Part shown: positions 28,662-37,420 of the stretch, in pieces | Layout: each line of letters starts with the position of its first letter | Numbering within the stretch: the first letter of the stretch is position 1 | Origin: Verrucomicrobiota bacterium | GTDB taxonomy: Bacteria > Verrucomicrobiota > Verrucomicrobiia > Chthoniobacterales > Terrimicrobiaceae | Length of the DNA stretch: 64,000 nucleotides | Assembly (NCBI GenBank): GCA_026398275.1 | Contig: JAPLTF010000024.1 | Location: 19,115-83,114 of the forward strand | Direction: 5' to 3' | Position numbers and translations under genes: made by a program | Notes under the pieces: model-generated | What the model saw: only the letters and a program-made list of their open reading frames with translations | Database searches by the model: none | What the model was told of the DNA's origin: nothing

Positions 28662-29852
28662 ATGAGCGACCACCATCAAGATTCACCGCAGACATTCGAC
28701 TACAAGCATGTCGGAGGCCGGTTCCTCGGCCTCGTCGCGACCGCGCTTGTGGCCTACATCGCGGTCTTTGTCGGGGCCGGCTACGATCCGGCGCAGTTCG
28801 CGTTCTCCTACCTGTTCGCGTTTACCTTTTTCCTCACGATCTGCATGGGCGGGCTTTTCTGGATCCTCGTTCACCACGCCGTTGACGCGGAGTGGAGCGT
28901 GGTCGTCCGCCGCCAGTTGGAAAACATCGCCAGCCTGCTCCCCGTTCTGGGCCTGCTTTTTGTGCCGCTCGTCTTTGTGGCTCCCCAGCTCTGGCAGTGG
29001 ATGCGCCCGGAGAACGCGCACGACCCACTGCTTCTGGAAAAGTGGCCGTATCTCACCCCCGCATTCTTCTGGGGCCGCGCCGCCTTCTACTTTTTCTTCT
29101 TCACCGTGGCCGCGGTCTGGCTGCGCGCGAACTCGATCCTGCAGGATAAGGACGGCGCGCCGCGCTACACGGTCTTCAACCGCCGGATCACGTTCGCTAG
29201 CCTTCCGCTTTTTGCCGTGTGCCTCACCTTCGGTGCGATCGACTGGCTGATGGGCCTCGACTACCACTGGTTCTCGACGATGTGGGGGGTTTATATTTTC
29301 GCCGGCACAGCGCTGAGCTCGCTGTGCGTGCTTGTCCTGCTGATCACCGCGCTGCGCGGGGCGGGATATTTCCGGAACATCATCTCGGTCGAGCACTACC
29401 ACATCATCGGCAAGCTGATGTTCGCGTTCACGGTTTTCTGGGCCTACATCGGCTTCAGCCAATACATGCTGATCTGGTATGCGAACATCCCGGAGGAAAC
29501 GATCTACTTCCTGCGCCGGAATACCGAGAGCTGGCAGATCCTGAGCACGGCGCTCGTCGTCGGGCATTTCTTCGTGCCGTTCCTGCTGCTGCTCCCGAAT
29601 CCGGGCAAGCGGAAGCCGGCGTTCCTCTGCGGGGTGGCGGTCTGGATTTTGCTGATGCACCTATTGGATATTTATGTGGTCGTGCTGCCCGCGCTGCACA
29701 AGGCCGGGGTGGCTTTGAGCTGGATGGATTTCGCCTGCCTCGCCGCCGTCGGATGCACGCTCGCCGCGGTCTTCCTCAAACGACTCGGAGACGCGCCGCT
29801 CTGGCCGCTCCGTGATCCACGCCTTCCCAACTCGATCGCCCTCAAAAACTGA
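28662..29852 (+). CDS. actF: Alternative complex III subunit F
   Basis: The 396-residue membrane protein has about ten helices and resembles a shortened, NrfD-related ActF (GLFWILVHHAVDAEWSVVVR, IDWLMGLDYHWFSTMWGVYI, SQYMLIWYANIPEET). The His-rich HHAVDAEW is characteristic. The stop TGA shares its A with the next start codon. Confidence 0.92.
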   Translation: MSDHHQDSPQTFDYKHVGGRFLGLVATALVAYIAVFVGAGYDPAQFAFSYLFAFTFFLTICMGGLFWILVHHAVDAEWSVVVRRQLENIASLLPVLGLLFVPLVFVAPQLWQWMRPENAHDPLLLEKWPYLTPAFFWGRAAFYFFFFTVAAVWLRANSILQDKDGAPRYTVFNRRITFASLPLFAVCLTFGAIDWLMGLDYHWFSTMWGVYIFAGTALSSLCVLVLLITALRGAGYFRNIISVEHYHIIGKLMFAFTVFWAYIGFSQYMLIWYANIPEETIYFLRRNTESWQILSTALVVGHFFVPFLLLLPNPGKRKPAFLCGVAVWILLMHLLDIYVVVLPALHKAGVALSWMDFACLAAVGCTLAAVFLKRLGDAPLWPLRDPRLPNSIALKN

Positions 29853-30244
29853 TGTCGCACGACGCTTCCAACCCTGCTGCCAAGTCCCCGCGAGCTTCCG
29901 CTCTCTGGATGTTCTTCGCGCTGGCCATGGTGCTTCTGCTCCTTTTCTGGGGGGCGACTGTCTGGCTCACGCGCTGGCAGGGCGGGGACGCCGAGCCGGA
30001 GGAGGCCGCGCGCGCGGAGTTTCGCGCGAAGACGCTCGCGGAGCTTAGGGCCGACAATGCCAAAAAGCTGGAAGCCTACGCATGGGTAGACCGCGCGAAG
30101 GGCAGCGTGCAAATCCCGATCGCCGAGGCGATGAAACTCGTCCTACCGGAAATCAACATCCAACCCAAAGCCGCCTACCCGGTCGCCGCCCCGGCAACGG
30201 CGGTCCCGCCAACCCCGGCGGCCCCAACTTCCGCAAAGCCATGA
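29852..30244 (+). CDS. Small single-span membrane protein between act and cco genes
   Basis: This 130-residue protein has one transmembrane helix (residues 21-42, MFFALAMVLLLLFWGATVWL), an Asp/Glu/Ala-rich periplasmic stretch and a Pro-Ala tail. I do not recognise a named family. It overlaps actF by one base and ccoS by four, so it belongs to the operon. KLEAYAWVDRAKGSVQIPIA resembles a segment found in small proteins encoded near cytochrome oxidase genes, so an assembly or linker role between the two complexes is possible. Confidence 0.75.
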   Translation: MSHDASNPAAKSPRASALWMFFALAMVLLLLFWGATVWLTRWQGGDAEPEEAARAEFRAKTLAELRADNAKKLEAYAWVDRAKGSVQIPIAEAMKLVLPEINIQPKAAYPVAAPATAVPPTPAAPTSAKP

Positions 30245-30423
30245 CAGCCGGACTTGTTCTCATCATTGGCGGGCTGGTTTTTCTGAGCGGAAGCGCCGTG
30301 CTGGCATTCTGCTGGGCGATCCGCGACGGGCAGTTCCGCAACCTCTCAGCCGCCCCGCTGACCATTTTTGACAAAGACGAACCGGTTGGCTTGCCGACCG
30401 ACAGATTTCCTTCCCGCAAATGA
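30241..30423 (+). CDS. ccoS: cbb3 oxidase assembly protein CcoS
   Basis: The 60-residue protein has one N-terminal helix (GLVLIIGGLVFLSGSAVLAF) followed by CWAIRDGQFRNL and DEPVGLPTD. The short length, single helix and W-A-x-(R/K)-x-GQF(D/R)-like segment are typical of CcoS, needed for cofactor insertion in cbb3 oxidases. It overlaps the genes on both sides by four bases. Confidence 0.75.
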   Translation: MTAGLVLIIGGLVFLSGSAVLAFCWAIRDGQFRNLSAAPLTIFDKDEPVGLPTDRFPSRK

Positions 30424-31898
30424 AGCCGCAAAGCCTGCTCTCATCCATCAATCCGGCGAATGAACCGGATGCACTCGCGTCTTACGAGCGGGCGGAGATC
30501 GATGCGTCGACGCGCGGCCCCGTTCTCCTCTTTTTCGGATCGGCCGTTTTCTGGCTGCTGGTGGGATCGGTGCTCGGACTCCTCGCCGCCTGGAAGATGA
30601 CGCATCCAGGCCTGCTCGACTCGCTCGGCTTTCTGACCTTCGGCCGGATCCGTCCGGCGCACCTCAACGCTGTTATATACGGATGGGCGTCCTCCGCCGG
30701 GATCGGGACCGGTCTCTGGCTGATGGCCAGGCTCTGCCGGGTTCCGCTGATGCACTCGAAGCTGCTCGTCAGCGCGGCGGTATTTTGGAATCTCGGGGTT
30801 CTGGTGGGAGTTCTCGGAATCCTTGCCGGCGACAGCCGATCGATCGAATGGCTCGAGTTCCCCGGCTACGCGACCCCGATTCTTTTCGTCGCCTACGCCT
30901 GCATCGGCATCTGGGCGGTGATCATGTTCCGCTACCGGAAGCCGGGTCACGTCTACGTTTCGCAGTGGTATCTCCTCGCCGCATTTCTCTGGTTCCCGTG
31001 GATGTATGCCACGGCGAATATCCTGCTCGTGTGGCAGCCGATCCAGGGCTCCGCGCAGGGCGCCGTGAACTGGTGGTTTGCCCACAATGTCCTCGGCCTC
31101 TGGTTTGTCCCGATCGGCCTCGCGAGCGCCTACTACATGATTCCCAAAGTCATCGGACGCCCGATCCACAGCTACTACCTGGCCATCCTTGGCTTCTGGT
31201 CGCTGGCCGTGTTTTACAGCTGGAACGGGATGCACCACCTGATCGGTGGCCCGATCCCGGCGTGGATGATCAGCGCGAGCGTGGTGGCGAGCGTCATGAT
31301 GTTCATCCCGGTCGTGACGGTGGCGATCAACCACCACATGACGATGCGCGGGCATTTCGATGCGCTGCAGTGGAGCCCGACTCTCCGGTTCACGGTTTTC
31401 GGCGCGATGGCCTACACGATCGTAAGCCTGCAGGGCATCTCGATGGCGATCCCCTCGCTGAACACCCTCACGCACTTCACCGATTACACGATCGGCCACG
31501 CGCACTTCGGGCTCTACGGGTTTTTCTCGATGATGATGTTCGGCGCCATGTATTATATCGTCCCCCGCCTCGTCGGCTGGGAGTGGCCGTCTGCAACAAT
31601 GATCCGCTGGCATTTCTGGCTCGTCGCCTCCGGCGTCCTGCTCATGGTCGGAGCTCTGACCATCGGGGGAATCCTGCAGGGGCTGGCGCAATACGACCCG
31701 ACCGTCTCGTTCCGCAGCTCGCTCGACTATGCGACGCCGTTCCGCTGGCTGCGGGGGATCTCGGGATTCCTGCTGCTGGCCGGGCATCTGGTATTCGCGA
31801 CCCTCTTCGTTCAAATGCTCCTTAAAGTCGGACGCCGCAAGGAAGGTCCGGCCCTCTTCGCCGCACCCGCTGACCACAAACCGGAGGCCGCCGTATGA
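30420..31898 (+). CDS. ccoN: cbb3-type cytochrome c oxidase subunit I
   Basis: The 492-residue protein with about twelve helices is the haem-copper catalytic subunit. The ligand regions are visible: RPAHLNAVIYGW, NWWFAHNVLGLWFVP, WNGMHHLIGGPIPAW, TIGHAHFGLYGF and RWHFWLVASG. These follow the cbb3 (C-type) pattern rather than A-type. TIGHAHFGLYGF replaces the common HVHSGxLGW, a variant worth noting. It starts inside ccoS and overlaps ccoO. Confidence 0.9.
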   Translation: MKPQSLLSSINPANEPDALASYERAEIDASTRGPVLLFFGSAVFWLLVGSVLGLLAAWKMTHPGLLDSLGFLTFGRIRPAHLNAVIYGWASSAGIGTGLWLMARLCRVPLMHSKLLVSAAVFWNLGVLVGVLGILAGDSRSIEWLEFPGYATPILFVAYACIGIWAVIMFRYRKPGHVYVSQWYLLAAFLWFPWMYATANILLVWQPIQGSAQGAVNWWFAHNVLGLWFVPIGLASAYYMIPKVIGRPIHSYYLAILGFWSLAVFYSWNGMHHLIGGPIPAWMISASVVASVMMFIPVVTVAINHHMTMRGHFDALQWSPTLRFTVFGAMAYTIVSLQGISMAIPSLNTLTHFTDYTIGHAHFGLYGFFSMMMFGAMYYIVPRLVGWEWPSATMIRWHFWLVASGVLLMVGALTIGGILQGLAQYDPTVSFRSSLDYATPFRWLRGISGFLLLAGHLVFATLFVQMLLKVGRRKEGPALFAAPADHKPEAAV

Positions 31899-32527
31899 AC
31901 AAACTTCCGATGATTTTTGTCGGCGTGCTGATCACCTTCGCCTCGTCATGGCTCGGGCTCGTCGTCTACCCCTTCCTGGCGCTCGGGCACATGCAGCCCG
32001 CGCCGGATGAGGATACGGGAGGATATTTTCCGCCGACCACAACCGGCCTGGCCGTGGCGGGCCAGCGGGTTTACGCAGCAAACGGCTGCATCTACTGCCA
32101 CAGCCAGCAGGTCCGCCCGGCCCCGCTCTCGACCGACATCGCAAAGGGCCTCGGCCCCCGCCGCACGGTGGCGCGCGATTACCTCCGTGTCCAGCCAGCC
32201 TTCCTCGGCACCATGCGCACCGGGCCGGATCTCACGAATATCGGCGTCCGCCAGGAGGAGGCCAACTGGCACCACCGGCATCTCTACGATCCCCGCTCGG
32301 TCACCGAATGGTCGATCATGCCCTCCTTCCGGTTCCTCTACAAATTGCAGCTGATCCAGGGCCAGCCTTCGGATGATGCCGTCAAGGGGCTGACCGGACC
32401 GCTGGCACCGCCCGCAGGCTACGAGGTCGTCCCGACCGATGATGCCAAGGCGCTGGTGGCCTACCTCCTCTCACTGAAACGAAACTATCCGCTGCCGGAG
32501 GCTCCGCTGCCACCCGCGAAAAAGTAA
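31895..32527 (+). CDS. ccoO: cbb3 oxidase subunit II, monohaem cytochrome c
   Basis: The 210-residue protein has one N-terminal helix and a haem c site in NGCIYCHSQQVRP, the CcoO signature. VARDYLRVQPAFLGTMRTGPDLTN and NWHHRHLYDPRSV agree with CcoO. It overlaps ccoN by four bases. Confidence 0.92.
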   Translation: MNKLPMIFVGVLITFASSWLGLVVYPFLALGHMQPAPDEDTGGYFPPTTTGLAVAGQRVYAANGCIYCHSQQVRPAPLSTDIAKGLGPRRTVARDYLRVQPAFLGTMRTGPDLTNIGVRQEEANWHHRHLYDPRSVTEWSIMPSFRFLYKLQLIQGQPSDDAVKGLTGPLAPPAGYEVVPTDDAKALVAYLLSLKRNYPLPEAPLPPAKK

Positions 32528-32531
32528 CCCC

Positions 32532-33386
32532 GTGACTGCTCCCACACAGCCGCCCGACGAGGGCTTCAATGAAAAGGACCAACGGAACGAAATGGACGTT
32601 GCCGAGGTGCATGGCTCGATTTTGCGCGAGCAGTCCGAGCCGCGGAGCGGTGCCGAGCCGGTCCCGCTCTGGCTCCTGACGGTATTTTTCAGCATCATCT
32701 TCTGGGCAGGGCTCTACCTCGCCTACAACAGCGGGGGATTTCGCGCCGATGTTTTTGATCCCACGCACGGGGCAGCCGCCGGCGATGCCGCCGCGCAGGC
32801 GGGCCCGGTGGATCCCAGGGTTCTTGGCAAGCGGGTCTTCACCCAGAATTGCGTGGTCTGCCACCAGACGACCGGCCTCGGCATCCCCGGACAATTTCCT
32901 CCGCTGGTCGGCAGCGAGTGGGTGCTCGGCCAGGGCTGGCATGGCGACAATCATCTCGTGAAGATTCTCCTCAAGGGACTTCAAGGGCCGGTTCAGGTCA
33001 AGGGTGCTACATTCAACAATGCCATGCCGACCTGGAGCCAGCTTACGGATGAGCAGATTGCCGCGGTCCTCACCTACATCCGGTCCGAGTGGGGGAACGC
33101 AGCCCCTCCGATCTCCGCCGCCTACGTCAAGGAGATCCGCGACAAGACCACCGCCCGCACCGAGCCTTGGAAATCCAAAGACCTTCAGGATATCCCCGCG
33201 GAAAAAGCCCCTGCTGAAGCCCCTCCGGCACCCGCCGCTCCAGCACCCGGCGCGAGTCCTGCGGCTCCTGGTGCGAGCCCCGCTGCGCCGGCCACAAGCC
33301 CTTCGGCTGTTCCATCTGCAAGCCCAGCCGCGCCAGCCGCAAGCCCGGCTGTTCCATCCGCCAGCCCCGCCGCGCCAGCCGCCTGA
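32532..33386 (+). CDS. Monohaem CcoP-like cytochrome c with Ala-Pro-Ser tail
   Basis: Starting at GTG 32532, the 284-residue protein has a soluble N-terminus, one transmembrane helix (LLTVFFSIIFWAGLYLAYN), one haem site (NCVVCHQTTGLG) and the axial Met in NAMPTW. Typical CcoP has two haem motifs; here there is only one. From about residue 225 the chain is a low-complexity tail of ASPAAP-type repeats, likely a periplasmic linker. Its place after ccoO argues for the CcoP role. Confidence 0.8.
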   Translation: MTAPTQPPDEGFNEKDQRNEMDVAEVHGSILREQSEPRSGAEPVPLWLLTVFFSIIFWAGLYLAYNSGGFRADVFDPTHGAAAGDAAAQAGPVDPRVLGKRVFTQNCVVCHQTTGLGIPGQFPPLVGSEWVLGQGWHGDNHLVKILLKGLQGPVQVKGATFNNAMPTWSQLTDEQIAAVLTYIRSEWGNAAPPISAAYVKEIRDKTTARTEPWKSKDLQDIPAEKAPAEAPPAPAAPAPGASPAAPGASPAAPATSPSAVPSASPAAPAASPAVPSASPAAPAA

Positions 33387-33442
33387 GCGTTTTCATTATC
33401 TTTTTCCGGAAAACGAAGCATAGTTTTTAAGCTCACTCCTCA

Positions 33443-34297
33443 ATGAAGTCCCTTTTGCGCGCCATTTTGTTTTTGACCTGGATCACAGGTTTCGCAATGC
33501 CTGCCTTCGCGGAGGAGCGCAGCGGGAATCTTTATTGGGCGCCCCCAACGGTGACGGTCGGAGGGGAGAAGATCGACGTGCTGCTCGGGTTCATATTCTG
33601 GCTGACCATCGCGGTATTTTTTGCGGTGCAGGCGGTGTATATTTATTATCTCATCCGCTACCGTCGGCGCCCCGGGCACAAGGCGCACTACAGCCACGGC
33701 AACAACACGATGGAGTTCTGGTGGACGATCATCCCCACGGCGATCTTCCTCCTGCTCGCGGTCTGGAGCAACCGGGTCTGGTTTGATCTCACGAAATCCA
33801 CTCCGCCGCCGGATGCCGTGACCGTGGATGTTGTCGGCTACCAGTTCGGATGGGACATCCGGTATGCCGGAGCCGACGGCCAGCTCGGAGCCGGGGATGT
33901 GAAGCGGATCAGCATGGAGAACAAGTTCGGCGTCGATCCCGCCGATCCCGCGGCCAAGGACGATTTCGTATCGAACGAGCTGGTGATCCCGGTGGGAAAG
34001 GCGGTGCATGTCCTGCTGCGCTCGCGGGATGTGATCCACTCGTTTTATGTCCCGCAGTTCCGGCTCTACCAGGATGCGGTGCCCGGGCGGACGATCAAAT
34101 GGGTGTGGTTCCAGACGACGCGGACCGGGGACTTCGAGCTCGCGTGCAGCCAGCTCTGCGGGACCGGGCACTACAACATGAAGGCGAAGATCCGGATCGT
34201 GCCGCAGGAGGAATACGACAAGTGGTATGCGGGGAAGGTGGCCGCCGCTGCCTCGGCTGCGATTTCGGAAAAGCCCGCCGCCATCGCGGCGCAGTAG
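33443..34297 (+). CDS. coxB: Cytochrome c oxidase subunit II with CuA site
   Basis: The 284-residue protein has a signal peptide, two transmembrane helices (LLGFIFWLTIAVFFAVQAVY and WTIIPTAIFLLLAVWSNRVW) and a cupredoxin domain. CuA ligands are complete: His in DVIHSFYVPQFR and CSQLCGTGHYNM with both Cys, His and Met. No coxA or coxC follows, and the next gene is a glycosyltransferase. It is 56 bases after the ccoP-like gene, so in this operon the CuA subunit appears to serve the cbb3 oxidase. Confidence 0.9.
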   Translation: MKSLLRAILFLTWITGFAMPAFAEERSGNLYWAPPTVTVGGEKIDVLLGFIFWLTIAVFFAVQAVYIYYLIRYRRRPGHKAHYSHGNNTMEFWWTIIPTAIFLLLAVWSNRVWFDLTKSTPPPDAVTVDVVGYQFGWDIRYAGADGQLGAGDVKRISMENKFGVDPADPAAKDDFVSNELVIPVGKAVHVLLRSRDVIHSFYVPQFRLYQDAVPGRTIKWVWFQTTRTGDFELACSQLCGTGHYNMKAKIRIVPQEEYDKWYAGKVAAAASAAISEKPAAIAAQ

Positions 34298-34345
34298 GGC
34301 GGTTTTCAATTCACTCCCCCCCGCGCCGTGCAAGCGCATTCAGGC

Positions 34346-34456
34346 GGGAGCGCGGGCTTCCAGCCCGCACTCGCCGGCATCCCTGCCGGGGAGATCGAAA
34401 CAGGAAAAACCGTTCGGCAGGATGCCAAACGGAGCAGGCAGGATGCCCGCGCTCCC
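34346..34456. repeat. Branched palindromic element
   Basis: Outer arms GGGAGCGCGGGC (34346) and GCCCGCGCTCCC (34445-34456) enclose several small hairpins: GCGGGC/GCCCGC, CCGGCA-TCCC-TGCCGG and GGCA-GGA-TGCC. The arrangement predicts a clover-like fold. It fills the space between coxB and the glycosyltransferase gene and has no reading frame of its own. Confidence 0.6.
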
Positions 34457-34523
34457 GTCAATCCGGAAGGCGCTCCGAAGGTTCTTGAGGAACCGGCGCG
34501 CTTTCTTCACTATTCTTGGATCC

Positions 34524-35705
34524 ATGGGCAAGCGGGTTCTTATTCTTTCGGCATCGGTGGGCTCCGGCCACGTCAAGGCGGCGGATGCGCTCGCGCGGGT
34601 GATGCGGGGTCGCCCGGATGTGGAGGAGGTCCTTTCGGATGATTCCCTCGACCACACGAACGTGCTGCACAAGCAGCTCTACTCGACGCTCTACTCCAAG
34701 CTCTCCTCGATGCTCCCGGAATTTCTGGGCTGGTGGTATGAGTCGAGCGACGATCCGTGGGTCTCGGACAAGGGCCGGCTGGCGCTCGACCTTCCGCAGG
34801 CGCTCCCGCTGATGAATCTGGTCAAGGAGTTCCGGCCGGACATCATCCTCTGCACGCACTTCATGCCGGCGGGCGTGATCTCGTGGCTGATCTTCAACGG
34901 CAAGCTCGATGCGAAGCTCGGGATCGTGGTGACGGACTTTCATTTTCACGCGTTCTGGATCACGCGGGCATTCGACTGGTATTTCGTCGCGCAGGAGGAG
35001 GACAAGATCCACATGGAGGCGCTCGGGCTGCCGGGTGATCACATCGAGGTTACCGGAATTCCCGTCGAGCCGGAGTTTGAAAAGCCGGTCGATGCGGCGG
35101 CCGTGCTCCGACGCCACGGATTGAAGCCCGGCCGGCCGACACTGCTTGTGGCCGGCGGGACGCTCGGGCTCAGCCCTGCCACGGCGGTGGTGAGGCGTCT
35201 GCTCCAGCTCGATTGCGATTTCCAGGCGATCATTGTCTGCGGAAAAAACAGCGAGCTCAAAGATGAGGTGAGCCATCTGGTGCGCGACCGGCCGGATGAT
35301 TTCCGGGTCTTCGGCTACACGAAGGAGATGCCGGATTTCATGGGAGCTGCGACGATCCTGCTCAGCAAGCCCGGAGGAATGACAACGGCCGAGGCGCTTG
35401 CGCGCGGGCTTCCGATGGTGATCCTCGACCCGATCGGCGGGCAGGAGGAGCGGAATTCTGACGTGCTTCTGGAGGCGGGCGCTGCGGTCAAATGCACCGA
35501 GGTGACCGTCGTCGCGCACAAGCTCAAGAAGCTCCTCGAGAATCCGGCGCGCATCCGCACCATGTCCGAAAACGCCCGTGCGCTCGGCCGTCCCTCCGCC
35601 GCACGCGACATCGCCAGCATCGTCCTGGAAGCGCCGGACCGTCCGCATGTCAAAATCTCCAAGCTCCGTGAGAAGGCCCTCCGCAAGCGGATTGCGGCCG
35701 CGTGA
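34524..35705 (+). CDS. MGDG-synthase-like glycosyltransferase (GT28)
   Basis: From ATG 34524 the product is 393 residues. RVLILSASVGSGHVKAADAL is the start of the monogalactosyldiacylglycerol synthase domain, and TDFHFHAFWI, GIPVEPEF and LLVAGGTLGLSP follow. LLSKPGGMTTAEALARGLPM and PIGGQEERNSDVL form the UDP-sugar site of the GT-B fold. It probably glycosylates a membrane lipid. The frame is open further upstream, but that part runs through the palindromic element. Confidence 0.87.
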   Translation: MGKRVLILSASVGSGHVKAADALARVMRGRPDVEEVLSDDSLDHTNVLHKQLYSTLYSKLSSMLPEFLGWWYESSDDPWVSDKGRLALDLPQALPLMNLVKEFRPDIILCTHFMPAGVISWLIFNGKLDAKLGIVVTDFHFHAFWITRAFDWYFVAQEEDKIHMEALGLPGDHIEVTGIPVEPEFEKPVDAAAVLRRHGLKPGRPTLLVAGGTLGLSPATAVVRRLLQLDCDFQAIIVCGKNSELKDEVSHLVRDRPDDFRVFGYTKEMPDFMGAATILLSKPGGMTTAEALARGLPMVILDPIGGQEERNSDVLLEAGAAVKCTEVTVVAHKLKKLLENPARIRTMSENARALGRPSAARDIASIVLEAPDRPHVKISKLREKALRKRIAAA

Positions 35706-35720
35706 AACGGGAGTCCCGTT

Positions 35721-35828
35721 GGAGCGCACGCATCCTGCGTGCCAGGCGAGGCATCCTGCCTCGCAATCTTCGTTATTGGGCATCCGGCAGGGATGCCGGA
35801 TGTCCCACACGCTGGAAGCGTGCGCTCC
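35721..35828. repeat. Branched palindromic element with four hairpins
   Basis: Outer arms GGAGCGCACGC (35721) and GCGTGCGCTCC (35818-35828) enclose hairpins GCACGCA-TCC-TGCGTGC, GCGAGGCA-TCC-TGCCTCGC, CATCCGGCA-GGGA-TGCCGGATG and CACGCT-GGA-AGCGTG. All loops read TCC, GGA or GGGA. This is the same class as the element at 34346, with different arm sequences. Confidence 0.65.
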
Positions 35829-35860
35829 CTCGCGTCCCTGAACACTGAAAACATTCCAGC

Positions 35861-37420
35861 ATGATCGCGCCCGGAAATATCGAGACCGCAAACGGTGGCA
35901 TATCCGCGCCGGACTTTCTGGTCGGAGTCGCCACGTCGGGCTACCAGTGCGAGGGGGGATTCAATGGCTCCGGGCAGCCCTTGAACAATTGGGCCGCGCA
36001 TGAGATGGCCGGGAAAGTGGCGGTCACAGGACCCGCGACGGATTTTTGGAACCGCTACCGGGAGGACTTTGAGCTCTGCCGCGGCATGGGGCTGAATGCG
36101 TTCCGTTTGAGCATCGAGTGGGCGCGCGTCCAGCCGGGCGCGGCGTTGGATGCCGGGCCGGCTCCGGAATTCGACCTTGCGGCGATCGACGCCTACGCCG
36201 ACCGGATCGCCGCCTGCCGCGAGGCCGGACTTGAGCCGGTCGTGACCCTGCACCACTTCACGCATCCGGCCTGGCTGGGCGTGGATGCCTGGCTCAAGGA
36301 CACCACGCCGGAGTTGTTTGAGAAATTTGTCTCCCGGACGCTCCACCACCTCAATGAGCAATTGTGCGGGCGGCTGGGGCAGAAGCCGGTGGCGTGGTAT
36401 GTGACGCTCAACGAGCCGAACATGCTCGTCCTGAATACGTATATGAACCGGCATTTTCCCGGCGGGCCGGAATCTGGAATTTCTGTCGGCGTCCGCGCCT
36501 ACAACCGCCTGCTGGCGGCACACGTCCGCGCTTACAACGCCATCCACGACCTCTACGAGTCGCGCAGCTGGCACGTGCCCCGCGTGACGATGAACACGTT
36601 TTGCAGCGATGTTTACTGGTCCGAGCAGCTGCTGCTCGACCTGCTCTGTCTTCGCGAAAACGGAATCGCCCGCGAGTCGCTCCCGGCGTATTGCGCGGCA
36701 CGCGCCGGGGAGATGCGCGACTCTTTGCAGCAGTCCTATCTGCCGCTCCGCGCCGATCCGCTGGCCTGGGCGGGGCGGGCGATCCAAGGCATCGCCAATT
36801 TTTTTGCGGGCCGCGCGGCCACGACCGAGGCATTTGAATTTTTCCTCAATGAAGCCGCCCGCTCGAAGCGGGAGCGCGTGCTCGATTTCCTCGGCCTCGA
36901 CTACTACGATCCGTTTCTCAGCCACATTTTCCGGATTCCGTCGTTCAGCGATCTCGAATTCCCCAGCGGCAGCCTGCACGGGTATCTCATGGACGGGCTC
37001 TCGAGCAAGTGGTGGGACTGGCACATCCTTCCCGAGGGCCTTCACGCGTTTTGCTCCCACTACGCGCGGGCGTTTCCAGGCAAGGGAATCCTTATCGCGG
37101 AGAACGGGATGGCCCAGCGGCTCAAAGCCGACAACCGTCCCAGCGGGCACAGGAAGGACCGGATCACGCGCAGCGAATTTCTCACGATCCACTTCGGCGA
37201 AGTCCGACGGATGCTGGCTGAAAAGCTCCCGATCCTGGGCTACCTCCACTGGTCGCTGACCGACAACTACGAATGGGGGTCGTTCACTCCGAGATTCGGG
37301 CTCTTCCGCATCGACTATGCCGATGGCCTGCGCCGCATTGCCGTCGACCATCTCGGCGACAACCCATCCGAAACCTACGCCAGGCTCATCCGGGATCTTC
37401 GGCAGGCGAGGACTGTTTGA
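35861..37420 (+). CDS. Glycoside hydrolase family 1 (beta-glucosidase-like)
   Basis: The 519-residue protein follows the GH1 (beta/alpha)8 plan: GVATSGYQCEG at the N-terminus, FRLSIEWARVQPG, VVTLHHFTHPAWL, the acid/base Glu in TLNEPNMLVL and the nucleophile Glu in ILIAENGMA, then GYLHWSLTDNYEWG. The catalytic residues are intact. There is no signal peptide, so it acts in the cytoplasm on an imported beta-glycoside. The substrate is not predictable. Confidence 0.9.
   Translation: MIAPGNIETANGGISAPDFLVGVATSGYQCEGGFNGSGQPLNNWAAHEMAGKVAVTGPATDFWNRYREDFELCRGMGLNAFRLSIEWARVQPGAALDAGPAPEFDLAAIDAYADRIAACREAGLEPVVTLHHFTHPAWLGVDAWLKDTTPELFEKFVSRTLHHLNEQLCGRLGQKPVAWYVTLNEPNMLVLNTYMNRHFPGGPESGISVGVRAYNRLLAAHVRAYNAIHDLYESRSWHVPRVTMNTFCSDVYWSEQLLLDLLCLRENGIARESLPAYCAARAGEMRDSLQQSYLPLRADPLAWAGRAIQGIANFFAGRAATTEAFEFFLNEAARSKRERVLDFLGLDYYDPFLSHIFRIPSFSDLEFPSGSLHGYLMDGLSSKWWDWHILPEGLHAFCSHYARAFPGKGILIAENGMAQRLKADNRPSGHRKDRITRSEFLTIHFGEVRRMLAEKLPILGYLHWSLTDNYEWGSFTPRFGLFRIDYADGLRRIAVDHLGDNPSETYARLIRDLRQARTV

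Noticed and set aside
33127..33436. Gly/Ala-rich minus-strand frames opposite the cytochrome tail
   Set aside because: They reflect the repeated codons of the Ala-Pro-Ser tail on the plus strand, not a gene.
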